Below, piece by piece: positions 1 through 12,882 of a stretch of 64,000 nt of DNA (position 1 is the stretch's first letter; every line of letters begins with the position of its first letter). The notes beneath the pieces were generated by a model. That model was not told the DNA's origin. It worked only from the letters and a program-made list of their open reading frames with translations, and did not search any database. Source of the stretch: Perilla frutescens (lineage: Eukaryota > Streptophyta > Magnoliopsida > Lamiales > Lamiaceae); NCBI GenBank assembly GCA_026008535.1, contig BRKX01000002.1, positions 70,577,380-70,641,379 of the forward strand, given 5' to 3'. The translations under genes and the position numbers were made by a program.

Positions 1-856
1 TTAATTTTTTTATTTAAAAAAATTATGTATAAATGCGACATAATTATATTTATTATCTTTTGCAAGATAATTCATATTCAATTAATTGATGATTTTTCCC
101 CAATCCAATTCAAACATAATATAATCCACAAAAGAGTTGTGTAAATTTTAAGTGATACAAGACCTTAATCTCTAAAAATAATGAAAATAATAATGCAACA
201 AATGGAGAAAAAAAAAAGAATTAATTAGAAATTTAGGAAAATAAAATAAAATGTAATGTATATGTGTAGAGTTTTATTATTAATTTTTAATTATAGATGA
301 AACTTTAGTAAAAAATTATGTATAGTTTTTTATTCTTATTTTTATAAATTTCATCAAGAGTTCGACACAATTCCAATCATTTTTTAAATGATTAATTATA
401 TAATAAATAAAAGTAACAACTATATTTCTTAAAATTATATCTTTAAATCCGTATGATTTTTACTAATCAATTAAAATCTTGTAGCTAGAAAGAATAAAAT
501 AAAACTATAATAAAAAAATTTACGACTAAAAGTCCAAAAAAATTAACACATATCACAAATTATTATTTTACATTGCATAATATATATACATATATATATA
601 TATTTATATTCACTACAATTTAATTATGCATATCATGTATTATATGCCTTTATATCATATTCAATAGAAACAATTTTAAAATATATCATTTAAAAATTTA
701 CGTTTTATTTTACAAAATTTTATATTAAAATCTATATTATATTATATTATATTATAATATATTATATTTTATTTGTGTGTGTATATATCACATAATGCAA
801 AACATAATAAATATATAATATATATAAGATATATGGAAGTATGAACATAAGTCATG
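1..856. other. AT-rich intergenic DNA, no gene seen
   Basis: Very AT-rich sequence with short (TA)n runs near 586-604 and 735-765. No open frame with coding character and no recognisable element boundary is visible. A CACTACAA string at 614-621 could be a CACTA-type 5' end pairing with the terminus at 1216, but the flanking three bases do not match, so this is not called. Confidence 0.6.
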
Positions 857-926
857 TTTGGTACAGTGGTTAAGGTGTTACCTACGCGAGCAAGAGGGCG
901 AGGGTTCGAATCTCGCTAAGAGCACA
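857..926 (+). mobile_element. tRNA-derived SINE head (candidate)
   Basis: The stretch holds an A-box-like TGGTACAGTGGTTAAGG (about 859-875) and, some 27 bases later, a near-consensus B box GGGTTCGAATC (902-912). The B box is flanked by GCGAG and CTCGC, which pair as a T-arm stem. The acceptor and anticodon arms do not close properly, so a functional tRNA is unlikely; this internal RNA polymerase III promoter arrangement is what plant SINEs carry. The 3' end of the element and a target duplication were not found. Confidence 0.45.
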
Positions 927-1039
927 ATTTAATGTGCAATTATATACAATAGTTGGGCGGCTCCTACCGGGTAGGAGGGGGGTGGGGTTTGTGTGCTCGG
1001 AGAATGCTAAAAAAAATTAAATCTTTTTTGCTCAATATT

Positions 1040-1216
1040 TTTTTTTATAGGAATCATTTTTCCGCAGGAATCCCGCTGGATTTTGAATATTCCATCGGCC
1101 CTTTTTCCTGCGAACAGGGCCCGCTGGAATACCCGCAGGAATTACCCAATTCCAGCCGATTTTGGGCCGATTCCAGCGGCTCTGGTCCGCATGAATATCC
1201 GATTTTTCTTGTAGTG
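1040..1216. mobile_element. CACTA (En/Spm)-type terminus, fragment
   Basis: The last bases, TTTTTCTTGTAGTG at 1203-1216, are the reverse complement of the CACTACAAGAAAAA terminus typical of plant CACTA transposons. Inside it lies a GC-rich patch with repeated short motifs in both orientations (CCGCAGGAAT, CCGCTGGA, GGCCGATTCCAGCGG), as expected of CACTA subterminal repeats. The matching other end was not identified with confidence, so this is a terminal remnant or one end of a short non-autonomous copy. No transposase is present. Confidence 0.55.
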
Positions 1217-1859
1217 TATATTATACAACACTTGGAAATGTCTCTTCATATTTAAAAACATGAATTTAAAAGGTATATAAGATTCATTCATATGCTCTAA
1301 CCGAAGAATACATCATATAGGAATCATGCAAGATGCACATGGTGATAATCCAGAGAATGATAGTGTAAAAATAGAAAAAGTATTGTGTCAATAAGCTTCA
1401 AATATGTTGGACAAGTTGAAAATGTTTTAGATTCAATAAGAAAGTGCCATGTTGACTAATTACTTGCAAATTAAAGGGTGTGATATTAACCCAAAAAAAT
1501 TAAAGCACTACCACAACTAACTTTAGATAAGTATTTCATACAATCTTAAGTTTAATATAACATATGTAGTTAAAATAGTTCTAGACATTTTATACATATA
1601 TTTAAATGTATATGAAATTTAATGTCACTTTATTACTATATGGATGTAAATTTCTTAAGGATTGTCCTAAAAAAATACCAAAATATTACAATGTAGAGGT
1701 TATTCTTATTTATAACTAGTCCCGAGTTGGGACCACAACTTTTTATTACTATAAGAAAGTTATTCTTATATAAAGTATTATTATATAGAGGTTTTAGTGT
1801 AGAGGTTTTGATTTTTAAGTGGTTTGGAAAGGAAATCCAAGGATCTATTTATAACATGT

Positions 1860-2720
1860 AAAGAGTTGTGGCGCGTCTTTGAGAATAGGTGCCAAGTTTC
1901 AGTTGATCATGTTCATTAATCAAGCTACACAATCCAACAGTTATAATCAAATAGATGCATTGTTCCGAGCTATCAAATCATGGTTAAACCACCTTAGGCG
2001 AATGGGTGCTTAGATTGGACCATCTCAACCGAATGAATGCCTTAGTTAGAGCTACTGATTCCGTTTGAACCACCTCCACGCTTTAGACCAAATTAATGCA
2101 ATGTTCTAAGCTAATGGTTCGAGAATAAACATGAACCGTCCAACATATGTATTGTTCTGAGCCATCAATTCGTGGTTGAACCACCTTCAGACGAATTGAC
2201 TACTTGGTTGGATCATCTCAGTTGCACGAACGCCTTGTTTGGAGCCACTGATTCCCCAATAATCAATTCGTGGTTGAACCACCTTAGGTGAATTGACATC
2301 ATGGTTGGACCATGTCAGTTGAATTGACGCATTAGTTGGAGCTATTGATTTACATTTGAACCACCTCCAAATTTTAGGGCGAATTGATATAATGCTCCAA
2401 ATCAATGGTCACTTCGGTCATCCACGTTAGGCTGAATTAATGCAATGTTCCAAGCCAATGGTCACTTCAGTCATCCACATTAGGCTGAATTGATGCAATG
2501 TTCCAAGCCAATGGTTCGACAATAAACCCAAAATGACTCATTGTTCATGCTTGGCCGCATCACTTCGGTCATCCACGTCACTTGTGTCATGGTCACGACT
2601 CGATTGGACTAAACTTTAAGGCTCCTAGCGACGAATCGACGCACTGGTTCAACTTGACTGCACCACTTCGGTCATCCACGTCACTTGTGTCACGATCATG
2701 GCTCGTTTGGAAAAAAATTA
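1860..2720. repeat. Degenerate tandem array, ~96-98 bp and 53 bp units
   Basis: A unit beginning CAATTCGTGGTTGAACCACC recurs at 2166 and 2264 (98 bp apart), with an older copy near 1974 (192 bp earlier). A separate 53-bp unit (AATGGTCACTTC...) is tandemly repeated at 2404 and 2457, and the motif CACTTCGGTCATCCACGTCA appears again near 2561 and 2664. The units are diverged, so the array is old. No coding frame runs through it; it looks like decayed satellite or the inside of a transposon. Confidence 0.6.
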
Positions 2721-3010
2721 TGCGAACGTGCTAAGTGCAAAGTGCGTTCTAAACCGCCCATTTTGACAAATGCGACGTGCGGCTCCGTCTTGGACTCACC
2801 ATCCTCGTAGCCACTTTGGTTAGCTTAAAGTGGCTAACTACAACACCACATGGTTGGCCCATGTGATAGTCAACTTATTGAGCTTTTCCAAAGTTGAAAT
2901 TGTTTAATAGATCCCACCAACCATATTTATTGAATGTTGGATAAACATTTTCACATACCATTCACTCTTTCATATTTAGTGTTAAGTTACCAACTTTAAC
3001 AATTAATGTA

Positions 3011-3245
3011 CTCCATCCATTTTCGTTTTGTTTGTTGTTTTGGATTTTTTCTTTTGTGTCAAAATTACTCTATCAAATTTAACCTTACAAATACATGGAG
3101 AAAAAGAAAATTTTCAACTTTTTAGGAAAATATAAGTGTATAGGATTTTATGTAATATAAAATGGAGGAATATATTAGTCCAAAAAATTAATTGTTAATT
3201 CTACATTAAAATTCAAAAACAACAAACAAAACGAAATGAAGGGAG
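3011..3245. mobile_element. Stowaway-type MITE, copy 1
   Basis: The 235-bp element begins CTCCATCCATTTTCGTTTTG and ends with the inverted form CAAAACGAAATGAAGGGAG. Inverted repeats extend about 35 bp each side and the element is flanked by TA on both sides (3009-3010 and 3246-3247). TA duplications plus CTCC-type ends identify Tc1/mariner-derived Stowaway elements. Internal sequence around 3170-3215 is nearly identical to copies at 10030 (inverted) and 61324, so all three belong to one family. No coding capacity. Confidence 0.8.
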
Positions 3246-3722
3246 TATCTTCCTCCCGAAATTGAATTTGAGATTATAAATATATGAAATTTATCTACAC
3301 GAAACGTAGATTATGAATTTGACAGCTCATTTTCCATTTTGACAAATAAAAACACTATTTATAAATTAATTAAGATAACTAATTAAATTAATTATAATAA
3401 CCAATTTACAATATAGGGAGCATGCATGTAACTTGAATTTTTCATTCTTAATTTATTGCCCTAAAAATAAGTTATTACTTCCGTCCCAATTATATAGTTC
3501 ATTTTCTACTCGCACGTACATTAAAAATATTTATGAAAATAAGATACCAAAGCTAAACTTCGAGCATTACCCTTATGTAAAACTGAGAACACTACTGAAT
3601 TTTTGCTAATGACTTACACTGTTGGATGCCACAAACAAGTTCTTGAAAAGTTACCTTCTTTCTCATTCGGGTTGTATTATACCTATATTCGACCCAATAA
3701 TCATGTTGCGATGAGTATAAAA

Positions 3723-6700
3723 TTTAAAGACCCACAATCTTTTAAATTATGGCATGAGTGATTGAGTCATCCCGGGCAGAATATGATATGTCGGATAATT
3801 AATAATTCTATTGGGCATAATATACAGACCAAAAATCTCCCTTTACTCAATGAATTTATTTGTGATGCATGTGCAAAAGGCAAACTTATAGTACGCCCTT
3901 CTCGTACTAAAGTTGGACTTGAATGTCCTACTTTTCTAGAAAGAATTCAAGGAGATATTTGTGGACCAATTCATCCAGCATCAGGACCTTTTCGATACTT
4001 TATGATCTTGATTGATGCATCTACTCGATGGACTTATGTGAGTTTGCTGTCTACTCGAAATAATGCTTTTGCTAAACTCCTTGCTAAAATCATCGAGTTA
4101 CGTGCTCAATTTCCTGATTACCCAATCAAATCTATTTGAATGGACAATGCTGGTGAATTCATATCTAAAAGTTTTGATGAATATTGTATGTCATTGGGTA
4201 TTAAAGTGGAACATCCTGTTCTTTATGTCCACACTCAAAATGGTCTAGCTGAATCATTGATTAAGCGCCTAAAACTTGTAGCTAGACCATTACTACAAAA
4301 TTCCAACTTTATCTGATTCTTGTTGGGGACATGCAATTTTGCATGCTGTTATTTTGCTACAAATCCGACCAACTGCATATCATGATTATTCCCCCTTACA
4401 ATCAGTGCGTGGTAAAGAATCAAACATTTCTCATCTGTGCATTTTTGGTTGTGCAGTTTATGTTCCTATATCACCTCCGCAGCGTACTTCTATGGGCCCA
4501 CAACGCAAGCTAGGCATTTATGTCGGCTATGAATCTCCATCAATTATCAAGTATCTAGAGCCCATGACCGGAGATCAATTTATTGCTCGGTACGCTGATT
4601 GTATTTTTGATGAAGATCATTTCCCGGCATTAGGGGGAGATAACAGCCCAAATTCTGTCAAATGCTGAGAAATACCATGGAATGAAAAAATCTTCATTTT
4701 CTAGATCCACACACAAATTAATCAGAACTAGAAGTTCAAAAGATAATTAACTTGCAATATTTAGCAAGTAATATGCCATATGCATTTACTGATCACAAAG
4801 GAGTGACCAAATCTCATATATTTGCTATAAATGCTCCACAAAGAATTGAAGTCCCGCATGGACTAAATAAATCAACTGATGCTCCTCAACGCCAGAAGCG
4901 TGGGAGACCTGTCGGTGCTAAAGATAAAAATCCACGGAAAATGAAATCAAATAAAGAAATGACATCACTCCTAGAAATTTCTAAAAATGATCGTCCTGCA
5001 GATGAATTTCCCAATCTATCTGCACGTGCACTAAATAAACATAATACTAGAATTGCGGAACAACCAAATCATAATAATATGGAAAATGACAAAGATTTGG
5101 TTGATGTTAATATTGAAGTTGCCATGAATTTCATAAATACAAGTGAAACTTACAACAGAAATATCACAATTGTCGACAACATTTTTGCCTCTATAATTGC
5201 TTGTTCTATTTCATATGATAATCTGGATCCAGACCCGAAAATGATAACAGAGTGCCAGAAGCGCTCGCTCTGATTGGGTAAAATGGAGAGAAGCAATTGA
5301 GGCCAAGCTTGACTCGTTAAATAAAAGAAATGTTTTTGGTTCTATAACTTGCACACCCAAGAATGTTATCCCAGTATGATACAAATGAGTATTTGTACGA
5401 AAGAGAAATGAACATAATGAGGTGGTGAGATATAAAGCAAGGTTAGTTGCTCAAGGGTTTACACAGAGATCCGGAATTGATTTTGATCAAACATATTCTC
5501 ATGTTATGGATGGCATTACATTCCACTACTTAATTTCTCTGGCAGTAACCATGAAGTTAGATATGCGGTTAATGGACGTCATGACCGCATATTTGTATGG
5601 GTCATTAGACGCTAATATTTATATGAAAATCCCTGATAGATTTAAAATACCTCAATTAAAGAACAATGAAAATCGCAACATGTATAATATTAAATTAGAA
5701 AAGTCGTTATATGGTTTAAAACAGTCGGGAAAAATGTGGTATAACCGACTTAGTGAATACCTCTTCAAGAAAGGATACGTGAACGATGATATATGTCCTT
5801 GTGTTTTCATAAAAAAATCAGAACATGGGTTTTGTATAATTTCTATGTATGTTGATGACATAAACATAATTGGAACACGCAAAGATCTTGAAGAAGCCAG
5901 CTCATGCTTAAAGACGGAATTTGAAATGAAAGACTTAGGTAAAACTAAGTATTGTCTCGGCCTGCAGATTGAGCATTTCCCTGAATGAATTTTTATACAT
6001 CAGTCAACCTATCTACAAAAGGTCTTAGAAAAATTTATATGGATAAATCATATCCACTCAGCACACCAATGGTTGTCCGATCACTTGATAAGGACCCTTT
6101 TAGACCAAAAGAAGATAATGAAGATATCTTAGGACCAGAAGTTCCTTACTTAAGTGCCATTGGCGCACTACTTTATCTTGCAAATTGTACTAGACCAGAT
6201 ATAGCATTTGCAGTTAATTTGCTAGCAAGATTTAGTGTTTCTCCTACAAAAAGACATTGGAATGGTGTTAAACATGTCCTTCGTTATCTTCAAGGTACAA
6301 AAGATCTTGGTCTATTTTATGAAAGAAATCAAGATGCGACATTGGTGGACTACTCGGATGCCGGTTATTTATCTAATCCCCATAATGCTAGATCTCAGAC
6401 TGGTTATGTTTTTCTCTGTGGTGATACTGATATTTCTTGGTGGTCTATTAAACAGACTATGATTACTACATCTTCAAACCACTAAGAGATTATTGTATTA
6501 TATGAAACTACAAAAGAATGTGTATGGTTAAGGTCCTTGATACAACATATTCGTAGATCATGTGGTCTTACAACAAATAAATCACCCACCATCCTTTATA
6601 AGGACAATGCCGCATGTGTTACACAAATGAGTACTGGGTTCGTTGAAGGAAATTTAACGAAACATATATTACCTAAATTCTTTTACCCGCATGAGCTCCA

Positions 6701-6881
6701 AAAGAGCGGTGAAATTATTGTACAGAAAGTACATTCTAGTGATAATCTCGCAGATTTATTCACTAAATCTCTTCCTACTTCTACATTTGAGAAATATGTT
6801 CATAATATTGGAATGCATAGACTTGGAAGATTGTTATCTTCAAGGGGAGCGACAATTTCAAAAATCATCCATGAAGCTTAG
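3723..6881 (+). pseudogene. copia pol polyprotein remnant (integrase-RT-RNase H)
   Basis: Recognisable pieces are the GAG-pre-integrase zinc region (ICDACAKGK, about 3858-3884), the integrase core (GDICGP...MILIDASTRWTY near 3955-4040, then DNAGEF at 4143), the RT region opening VRYKARLVAQGFTQRSG near 5425, the RT catalytic YVDD near 5845, and RNase H (DYSDAGY near 6350, then LADLFTKSLP near 6750). Breaks include in-frame TGA at 3759 and 4137, several stops between 4666 and 4750, a 4-bp GCTC microduplication near 5264, further stops near 5375-5390, a frameshift near 5990-6030 and a TAA at 6483. Both the 3759 and 4137 stops look like CGA to TGA changes, the signature of decay at methylated CpG. 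Not functional. Confidence 0.85.
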
Positions 6882-7115
6882 GCCCTGAAGGTCTGCATAA
6901 TGCCCTGAAGGCTAAATAACTGTACTCTTTTTTCCTTCACTAAGTTTTTCCCCTTTGGGTTTTCTTAGTTAAGGTTTTTAATGAGGCAGTTGATGCAACA
7001 CATAAATAAGTGTATGTCATTTACTCTTGTCTCGTCTGGTTTTTTTCCACAGGGTTTTTCTGACGAGAATATTTTAATGATGCATGAACATCACACGGTA
7101 ATGTCCAAGAATGGG

Positions 7116-7335
7116 TGTTGTAAATATGTGGTTTAATGGACATTACTCTGTAACTCTTCACATGCTTAACCTTTTGTATTCTATTAGAGTTTTTATATAA
7201 TATATTAATATATAATGTGGAACACTTTTGATGGAGGAATAAGAAGATATTTTCACTCTCTCATTTTTATCTCTTGTTCTCATGTCTCTATTTTACTGAT
7301 TACAATCCATACAAGATAGTGCTTATTTTACAACA
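7116..7335 (+). repeat. 3' LTR of the copia element
   Basis: This 220-bp segment starts TGTTGTAA and ends TTACAACA, a perfect 8-bp terminal inverted repeat with the canonical TG...CA ends of an LTR. It lies just downstream of the RNase H remnant and is preceded by a purine-rich AAGAATGGG stretch that may be the worn polypurine tract. A partner 5' LTR was not found in the window, so the age cannot be estimated from LTR divergence. Confidence 0.75.
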
Positions 7336-8827
7336 AAATCTATTTATTTACTTAAAATATCAATTGTTGTATCATAAATATATATAAACAAAAAAATGAT
7401 TGGTTCGGAATCGTAATCGATCAATATAGAATTACATATATAAGTAATCATATTGAAAGATGGTATTTGTACACTCCATGAAAAATATAATTAAGATCCA
7501 TAAAATTGATACTGAGAGGTTCGAACAAAATAGGATATTTAAGAAAAAACATATATATCAGGGGTTGTAAAAAAAATATCTAAAATAATAAACATCTGAT
7601 TTAATCTACTACTCTACTACTATTATAAAAGTGTGATATTTTACAAATTTTGGATTACCTATTATATCCCCACTATAACTTTAATTTAAGGGTAATTATG
7701 TAATATAATATATAATATGTATTTATCATGTAAAATCTAATATAATATATTAGTTTCCATATGAATTTACTACCATATATAAAAAGATCCTTATTTTACA
7801 AAATTGAATTTAACTAATATATACCTATAATATGTTTAAATTAAGCACAATAGGGTAATATAATAAATCTACAACATGAACTTTTTATTATCGTATAGTA
7901 GTAGATATAAAATTTATAGCATGATTTTTATGCAAATGATTATTCATTTGATATACATATATATGGTAAAAATTAATAAATATTATTATTGACTTCCATA
8001 ATATTATATTTAAAATACATATATAATTTCGATTGGTGTATCAATTTGATATGTGAGAGCGTGTATAAATTTCTAATTTCAACTAATATATTATTTTTTA
8101 ATTAAATGCTAGACAATTCATTAGTATCTATATAAACCAATAAGATATAAATTATGAAATAATATATATACAGTGCATATCACGTGCATTCATATCAATT
8201 ATTTTTATTATTCTTTTTTTTATATGATGAGTGTATGTTCTAATTTATTTTTTTTAGCAATAATTTAGGGATGTCGAAGTTTTCCCAATTCAAAAGGTGA
8301 CATGGTTAAAACATTTTAAAAATCATGATGACTTTCAAAATTGGTCGAGTATATAAAATTTAATTATCTGGGAATTATAAGTATAATTTATTCAATATAC
8401 TTAAAATTTAAATTTTTTACTTATAAATTACTGATTCACATCATGTGATATCAATAATTCAAATATTAGTGAATTGAAATAGATAAAAAAATAGCAAAAA
8501 TGTTACATAATGTACATAAATTGAAATAATTTTATGGCAAAAAAGCGATGTAAACTTGTACGAGCACCAAAAAAATTACCATCGCCTACTTATTTGTATT
8601 AAAGATAGTATATATAATGAAATGTTATGACCACTCATCTACTTTTATTAAAGATAAGTTAATTTATATTATCAAAGTAGTTAAGTTGTAAAAATTATGT
8701 CATGCCCTCCAAATCATAAAAATATTAAATCTAACAAAATTACATATTTTATCAAAAGAAACTTCACAATTACTCATCAATCTAAAGAATTTTTTTAATA
8801 TTAATGTAAAATCATAGAGGATACTTT

Positions 8828-8830
<3 letters not shown>

Positions 8831-8869
<39 letters not shown>

Positions 8870-8957
8870 TTGGAGAAAAAAAAATTTATTCATAAGTGGA
8901 TATATTAATTTGAATTTTATTACTTGTAATTTAATTAAGATATATCTATAAATCAAG

Positions 8958-8986
<29 letters not shown>
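8831..8986. repeat. (AT)n and (GT)n microsatellites
   Basis: An uninterrupted AT dinucleotide run occupies about 8831-8865 and a TG run about 8960-8986. Both lie inside the putative Helitron and have no coding overlap. Confidence 0.85.
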
Positions 8987-8990
<4 letters not shown>

Positions 8991-9999
8991 GAAGTAACAC
9001 TGTGTCGTTTCTATTATGAGGCAAACGAGTCATCGCCTCAGGCCTCTTTTTTTTTTTTTTTAATAATTAGCTAAATAAATATATGTATTATCCAAATTCG
9101 ATTAATAATTTTTTTGAAGTCAAGTATTTTAAATATATAAACGATCAAATCTGTGTCTGCTGAATAAAGTTTATCATGTCTTAATCTCTAATAAATTATT
9201 TTTTAACCATATAACTTATCCAACATTTGAAAAACTCTTAGATATTAATAGATTTGATTTATTTAAAAAAAATTAAAGTATATGTTAATAGAACCTATAA
9301 GATAAAATTAAATACAAAATTATATATTGAGATATTTTATTATATGAATAAATATTTCCGAATGCATATATTACATATCTTATATTATTGGATATGCTAA
9401 TTATAATAATTATTTTTTATTGAAGTAAGTTTTTAAGTTGAGTAAAATGTTACGGTCGAATTTAAAACATTTAAAAGTGGTTTTATTGTTGATAAAACAA
9501 GAAATAATAAATGAATTTCTTTAAAATATATTAGAGTATTATCTTTTAAAAAATATTTTACTTCTAAACATATTTACACTATTATATTAGAGTATAATAG
9601 TACTTTTATAATAGCACGCACGAATGTTATAATTAAAAATGTAAACTTTAGCTTCTAAATTTGGGCGAATATAACAATTTATTTTCTAAATATCATTTAT
9701 TGCACTTCTCAATCAAATATTTATTTTATTACATTATTCGACTTCTCATTAGCTGTACACAGTAAATATTATACATTTTATAACGTGAATATTAGGACAA
9801 TTTCAATTGAATTTATAAATAATTTATTCACGATCTAATTTTATTAGGACAATCACCAGATTAGTCAAAAAGCAAAAAGATAATAATAAATATAATACAT
9901 TTTATAACGTGAATATATGAGTCTTAGATATTAAAAAATATATATTTTTAAGCTTTAATATTTTCAATAATTAATATTAGAAAGAACGCATAAAGTGTT

Positions 10000-10029
<30 letters not shown>

Positions 10030-10030
<1 letters not shown>

Positions 10031-10296
10031 TCCATCTGTTTCATAATGTTTGTTATTTTAGGATTTTAATCTAGAATTAACAATTAATTTTTTGGACTAA
10101 TATATCCCTTCCTTTTATATCAAATTAAATAAAATTTTATTCTCTTATATTTTTCTAAAAGGTGGGCAAAATTTTATTTCTCCATATATTTGTAGGGTTA
10201 AAATTGGGAGAAAATATATGAAAATATCTAAAACAACAAATATTTTGACACAAAGTAAAACTTCTAAAACAACAATCAAAACGAAATGGATGAAAT
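10030..10296. mobile_element. Stowaway-type MITE, copy 2 (inverted)
   Basis: This begins CTCCATCTGTTTCATAATG and ends near AAACGAAATGGATGAAAT. Its internal block at 10050-10105 is the reverse complement of the block at 3170-3215 in copy 1, down to the motif TTAACAATTAATTTTTTGG. The right end has lost the exact GGAG terminus and the TA duplication is not clear, so the copy is somewhat eroded. Non-coding. Confidence 0.65.
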
Positions 10297-10660
10297 ATTA
10301 TTTTATATAACTGTAAATGTATAGAGGTTAATATTTCAGCTACATGAACTAATTATAATTTATGATTACAAGTAACTTTAAAATAGTATGGTATATATAC
10401 ATAGTATATGTAAATTAATAATATATATATTCTTTTAGTATCTCTTACACTATAATGACAGTAATGACAATCAATATATACTAATCAATGAATTAATGAT
10501 GAAAACATTAATACATCTAAGTATTAATATATTTATTGATATCAATTTAATTTAGATCATAAGCATACAAGTTTGTAGTGTTTATGATACGTGAATCTTT
10601 TCAAATTGATTAATAATATGAATGAGATATGAATATATATATATATACGACCCTTATAAA

Positions 10661-10691
<31 letters not shown>

Positions 10692-11337
10692 AATGTATCT
10701 TAATACCTCTAAACTTTATTATTTTCATAAATGACAAAAGCCTGTATAAGACTATCTTACGGGTCAAAATTCATAAGACGGGCTAATGTTTGGAACCAAT
10801 TTTATCCTCGATTTAAAAAAATAGTTTTAACCAATTTAAAAAATATATATAATTCATATAGGCTACAAAATCAAAGACAAAAATTTTCACATGTGAGTGA
10901 GAAATATTCACGTTTGAGAGATAAAAAGAGGTGCCACAATTTAATTTTTCAAATTTGAAAAGAGAGAGACAGAAATGCTAATAGGTTGTAATAATTGTCA
11001 TGTATAGTTTGAATTTATAATAAAAATGTGATTTAAATTTGTAAATACTGATGTTTTGTCGCTCAATTTTGGATCTGGAAACTATTGAGTTACAAATATG
11101 ATCAATAGGTTCGAAAATACGTTCAACTAATTTTTTTCTTAAGCTATTGATCATGTATCTTCAAAAATATATTTTCAAACATGCCTTATATTTTTTAAAA
11201 TGAATTTTCGAACATAGTATTGTATGAAAAATATGTGAGTATTTAGAAACACATCTAACTATAAAGTATAAATATTATAATTTTAATCTATTTTCTTCAA
11301 TTTTTACTAAGATATTGCTCTGAGAAAGGGAAAAGGT

Positions 11338-12882
11338 GCAAATAGCCCATTGGACTATTATGTAGAGTGCTTATTGCCCCTTCCTTAATTATTTGGATCA
11401 AATAGCCCCCTTAAAAGTTGGACTATGTAGATCCTTTATTGGATGAAAAATTTAATGGTGTTAGAAAATACACACTAACACATTTATTTCACACATACTT
11501 AGATATTTTCACATAGTACTATACACTTTTTACTCATTAAATATTTATATTTTAAAAAAGTATTTTTTTATAATTTCATAAGTTCTTTTTTTTAAAATAT
11601 TTTTATTTTTTATTTTATTTTAATTATTTATCAATTCAAATGTGTTTAACTCATAATATTTCATGCATTTTATTATAGGTCAATTATTTGCTCACATCAT
11701 ATTTACTCCTTACAAGTCTAATGTTGAGACCTATTATTTAATTAATGTTGTCGTGTACCCAAAAATTATGGTGAATATTTATTTATAGGGTTAATAGGCT
11801 CTAATATCACAACTTTTTCACCTTTTTTTGATTTTTTACATAACGTTTCAATTTTTGTAATAATGCCATAACTTTATCTTTTTGTTGGAATTAAGCCATA
11901 AGATGAAAATTAATCTGACGTGACCTAAATTTTTACACTTGCACTCTTAATCTGATACAACATAAAATAAATTAGAGTATCTCTCCCATGCGATGCACGG
12001 ATGTGATATGTATAATTTTATTTGGTTGAAATTATAATTATGAAAAAATTAATAAAATTATTACAACAAAATAAATTTAATTTATAACTTTCTAAATTAT
12101 AGAAATTTTCGTATTATTCATTTTTTATTAATTGTAACATGCCTTTGTGTTCACTATTAATATGATGTGGTATAAATTAAACTAGAATATCTCCCGTTCG
12201 ACGCACAAATGTGATATGCAAGAAATTATAATTATGAAACATTTAAGAAAATTATTACAGCAAAATAAAATTATGACATATCAGATTAAGAGTGCGAATA
12301 TGTTTAATTTACATCGAATTATCGGTAATGCAATAAGATATACATGAGAAATAAAATTATATCAATACATTACGAAAAAAGAAAAAAGTTTAATTACATT
12401 TATAAAAATTGAATAAAGTTAAATTTGAAAAACTTTTTATATGACAAATTAATGTCCATCAAGGTGTATAACTATATAATATTTTTTGTGTGTTAGTGTG
12501 GATAAAGTGTTACTATATGAAAAGATTTAAGTTTATGTGGAAAAATATTTTTTAGTGTGTGTTTTTTAACACTGTTAACTTTTCCATCCAATAAAGGGTC
12601 TACATTATCTAATTTTAACATAGAGGGGGCTATTTGAGCCAAATAGTCTTTAATATTTTTTGTGTGTTAGTGTGGATAAAGTGTTACTATGTGAAAAGAT
12701 TTAAGTTTATGCGGAAAAATGTGTGTTAGTGTGTGTTTTTTTAACACTATTAACTTTTCCATTCAATAAAGGGTCTACATTATCTAATTTTAACATAGAG
12801 GGGGATTTTTGAGCCAAATAGTCTTTAAAGGGACAATAAGCTCCCTGAATAATAGTCGAGGGGGCTATTTGCACCTTTTCCC
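11338..12882. mobile_element. Long-TIR (Mutator-like) non-autonomous element
   Basis: The element starts GGGAAAAGGTGCAAATAGCC and ends GGCTATTTGCACCTTTTCCC. The inverted repeats continue inward through ACTATT, GCTTATTG, the AAATAGCCCC block and CCTTTATTGGATGRAAA to the TAACACTA region, about 170-190 bp in all. Long TIRs suggest a MULE-derived element. The flanks TCTGAGAAA (left) and CTCATGAGAAA (right) are similar but not identical, so the target duplication is imperfect. No transposase frame is present; the interior is very AT-rich. Confidence 0.6.
12478..12829. repeat. 174-bp tandem duplication within the element's right TIR
   Basis: A block starting AATATTTTTTGTGTGTTAG at 12478 is repeated from 12652 with few differences, including the AAAGGGTCTACATTATCT and GAGCCAAATAGTCTTTAA motifs. 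The right terminal repeat has therefore been duplicated in tandem while the left one is single. Confidence 0.8.

Larger units (their letters stand above)
3550..7335 (+). mobile_element. Decayed Ty1/copia LTR retrotransposon, 5'-truncated
   Basis: Protein traces in the order GAG-pre-integrase, integrase, reverse transcriptase, RNase H give the Pseudoviridae/copia layout (integrase before RT). The 3' LTR is intact in outline at 7116-7335. No gag gene, primer-binding site or 5' LTR is visible upstream of about 3.6 kb, so the 5' half has been lost or replaced. The left boundary is approximate. The many stops and frameshifts show it is no longer able to encode a working polyprotein. Confidence 0.85.

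Noticed and set aside
857..926. Functional tRNA gene
   Set aside because: A and B boxes and a T-arm are present, but acceptor and anticodon stems do not pair, so a SINE head is the better reading.
953..1255. 100-codon plus-strand frame
   Set aside because: Lies across the SINE tail and CACTA subterminal repeats and has no domain; an accident of the GC-rich patch.
2187..2405. Minus-strand frame in the tandem array
   Set aside because: Follows the repeat units and is not preserved between them.
10731..10958. 75-codon frame inside the putative Helitron
   Set aside because: AT-driven, no similarity to Rep/helicase or host proteins, no supporting signals.
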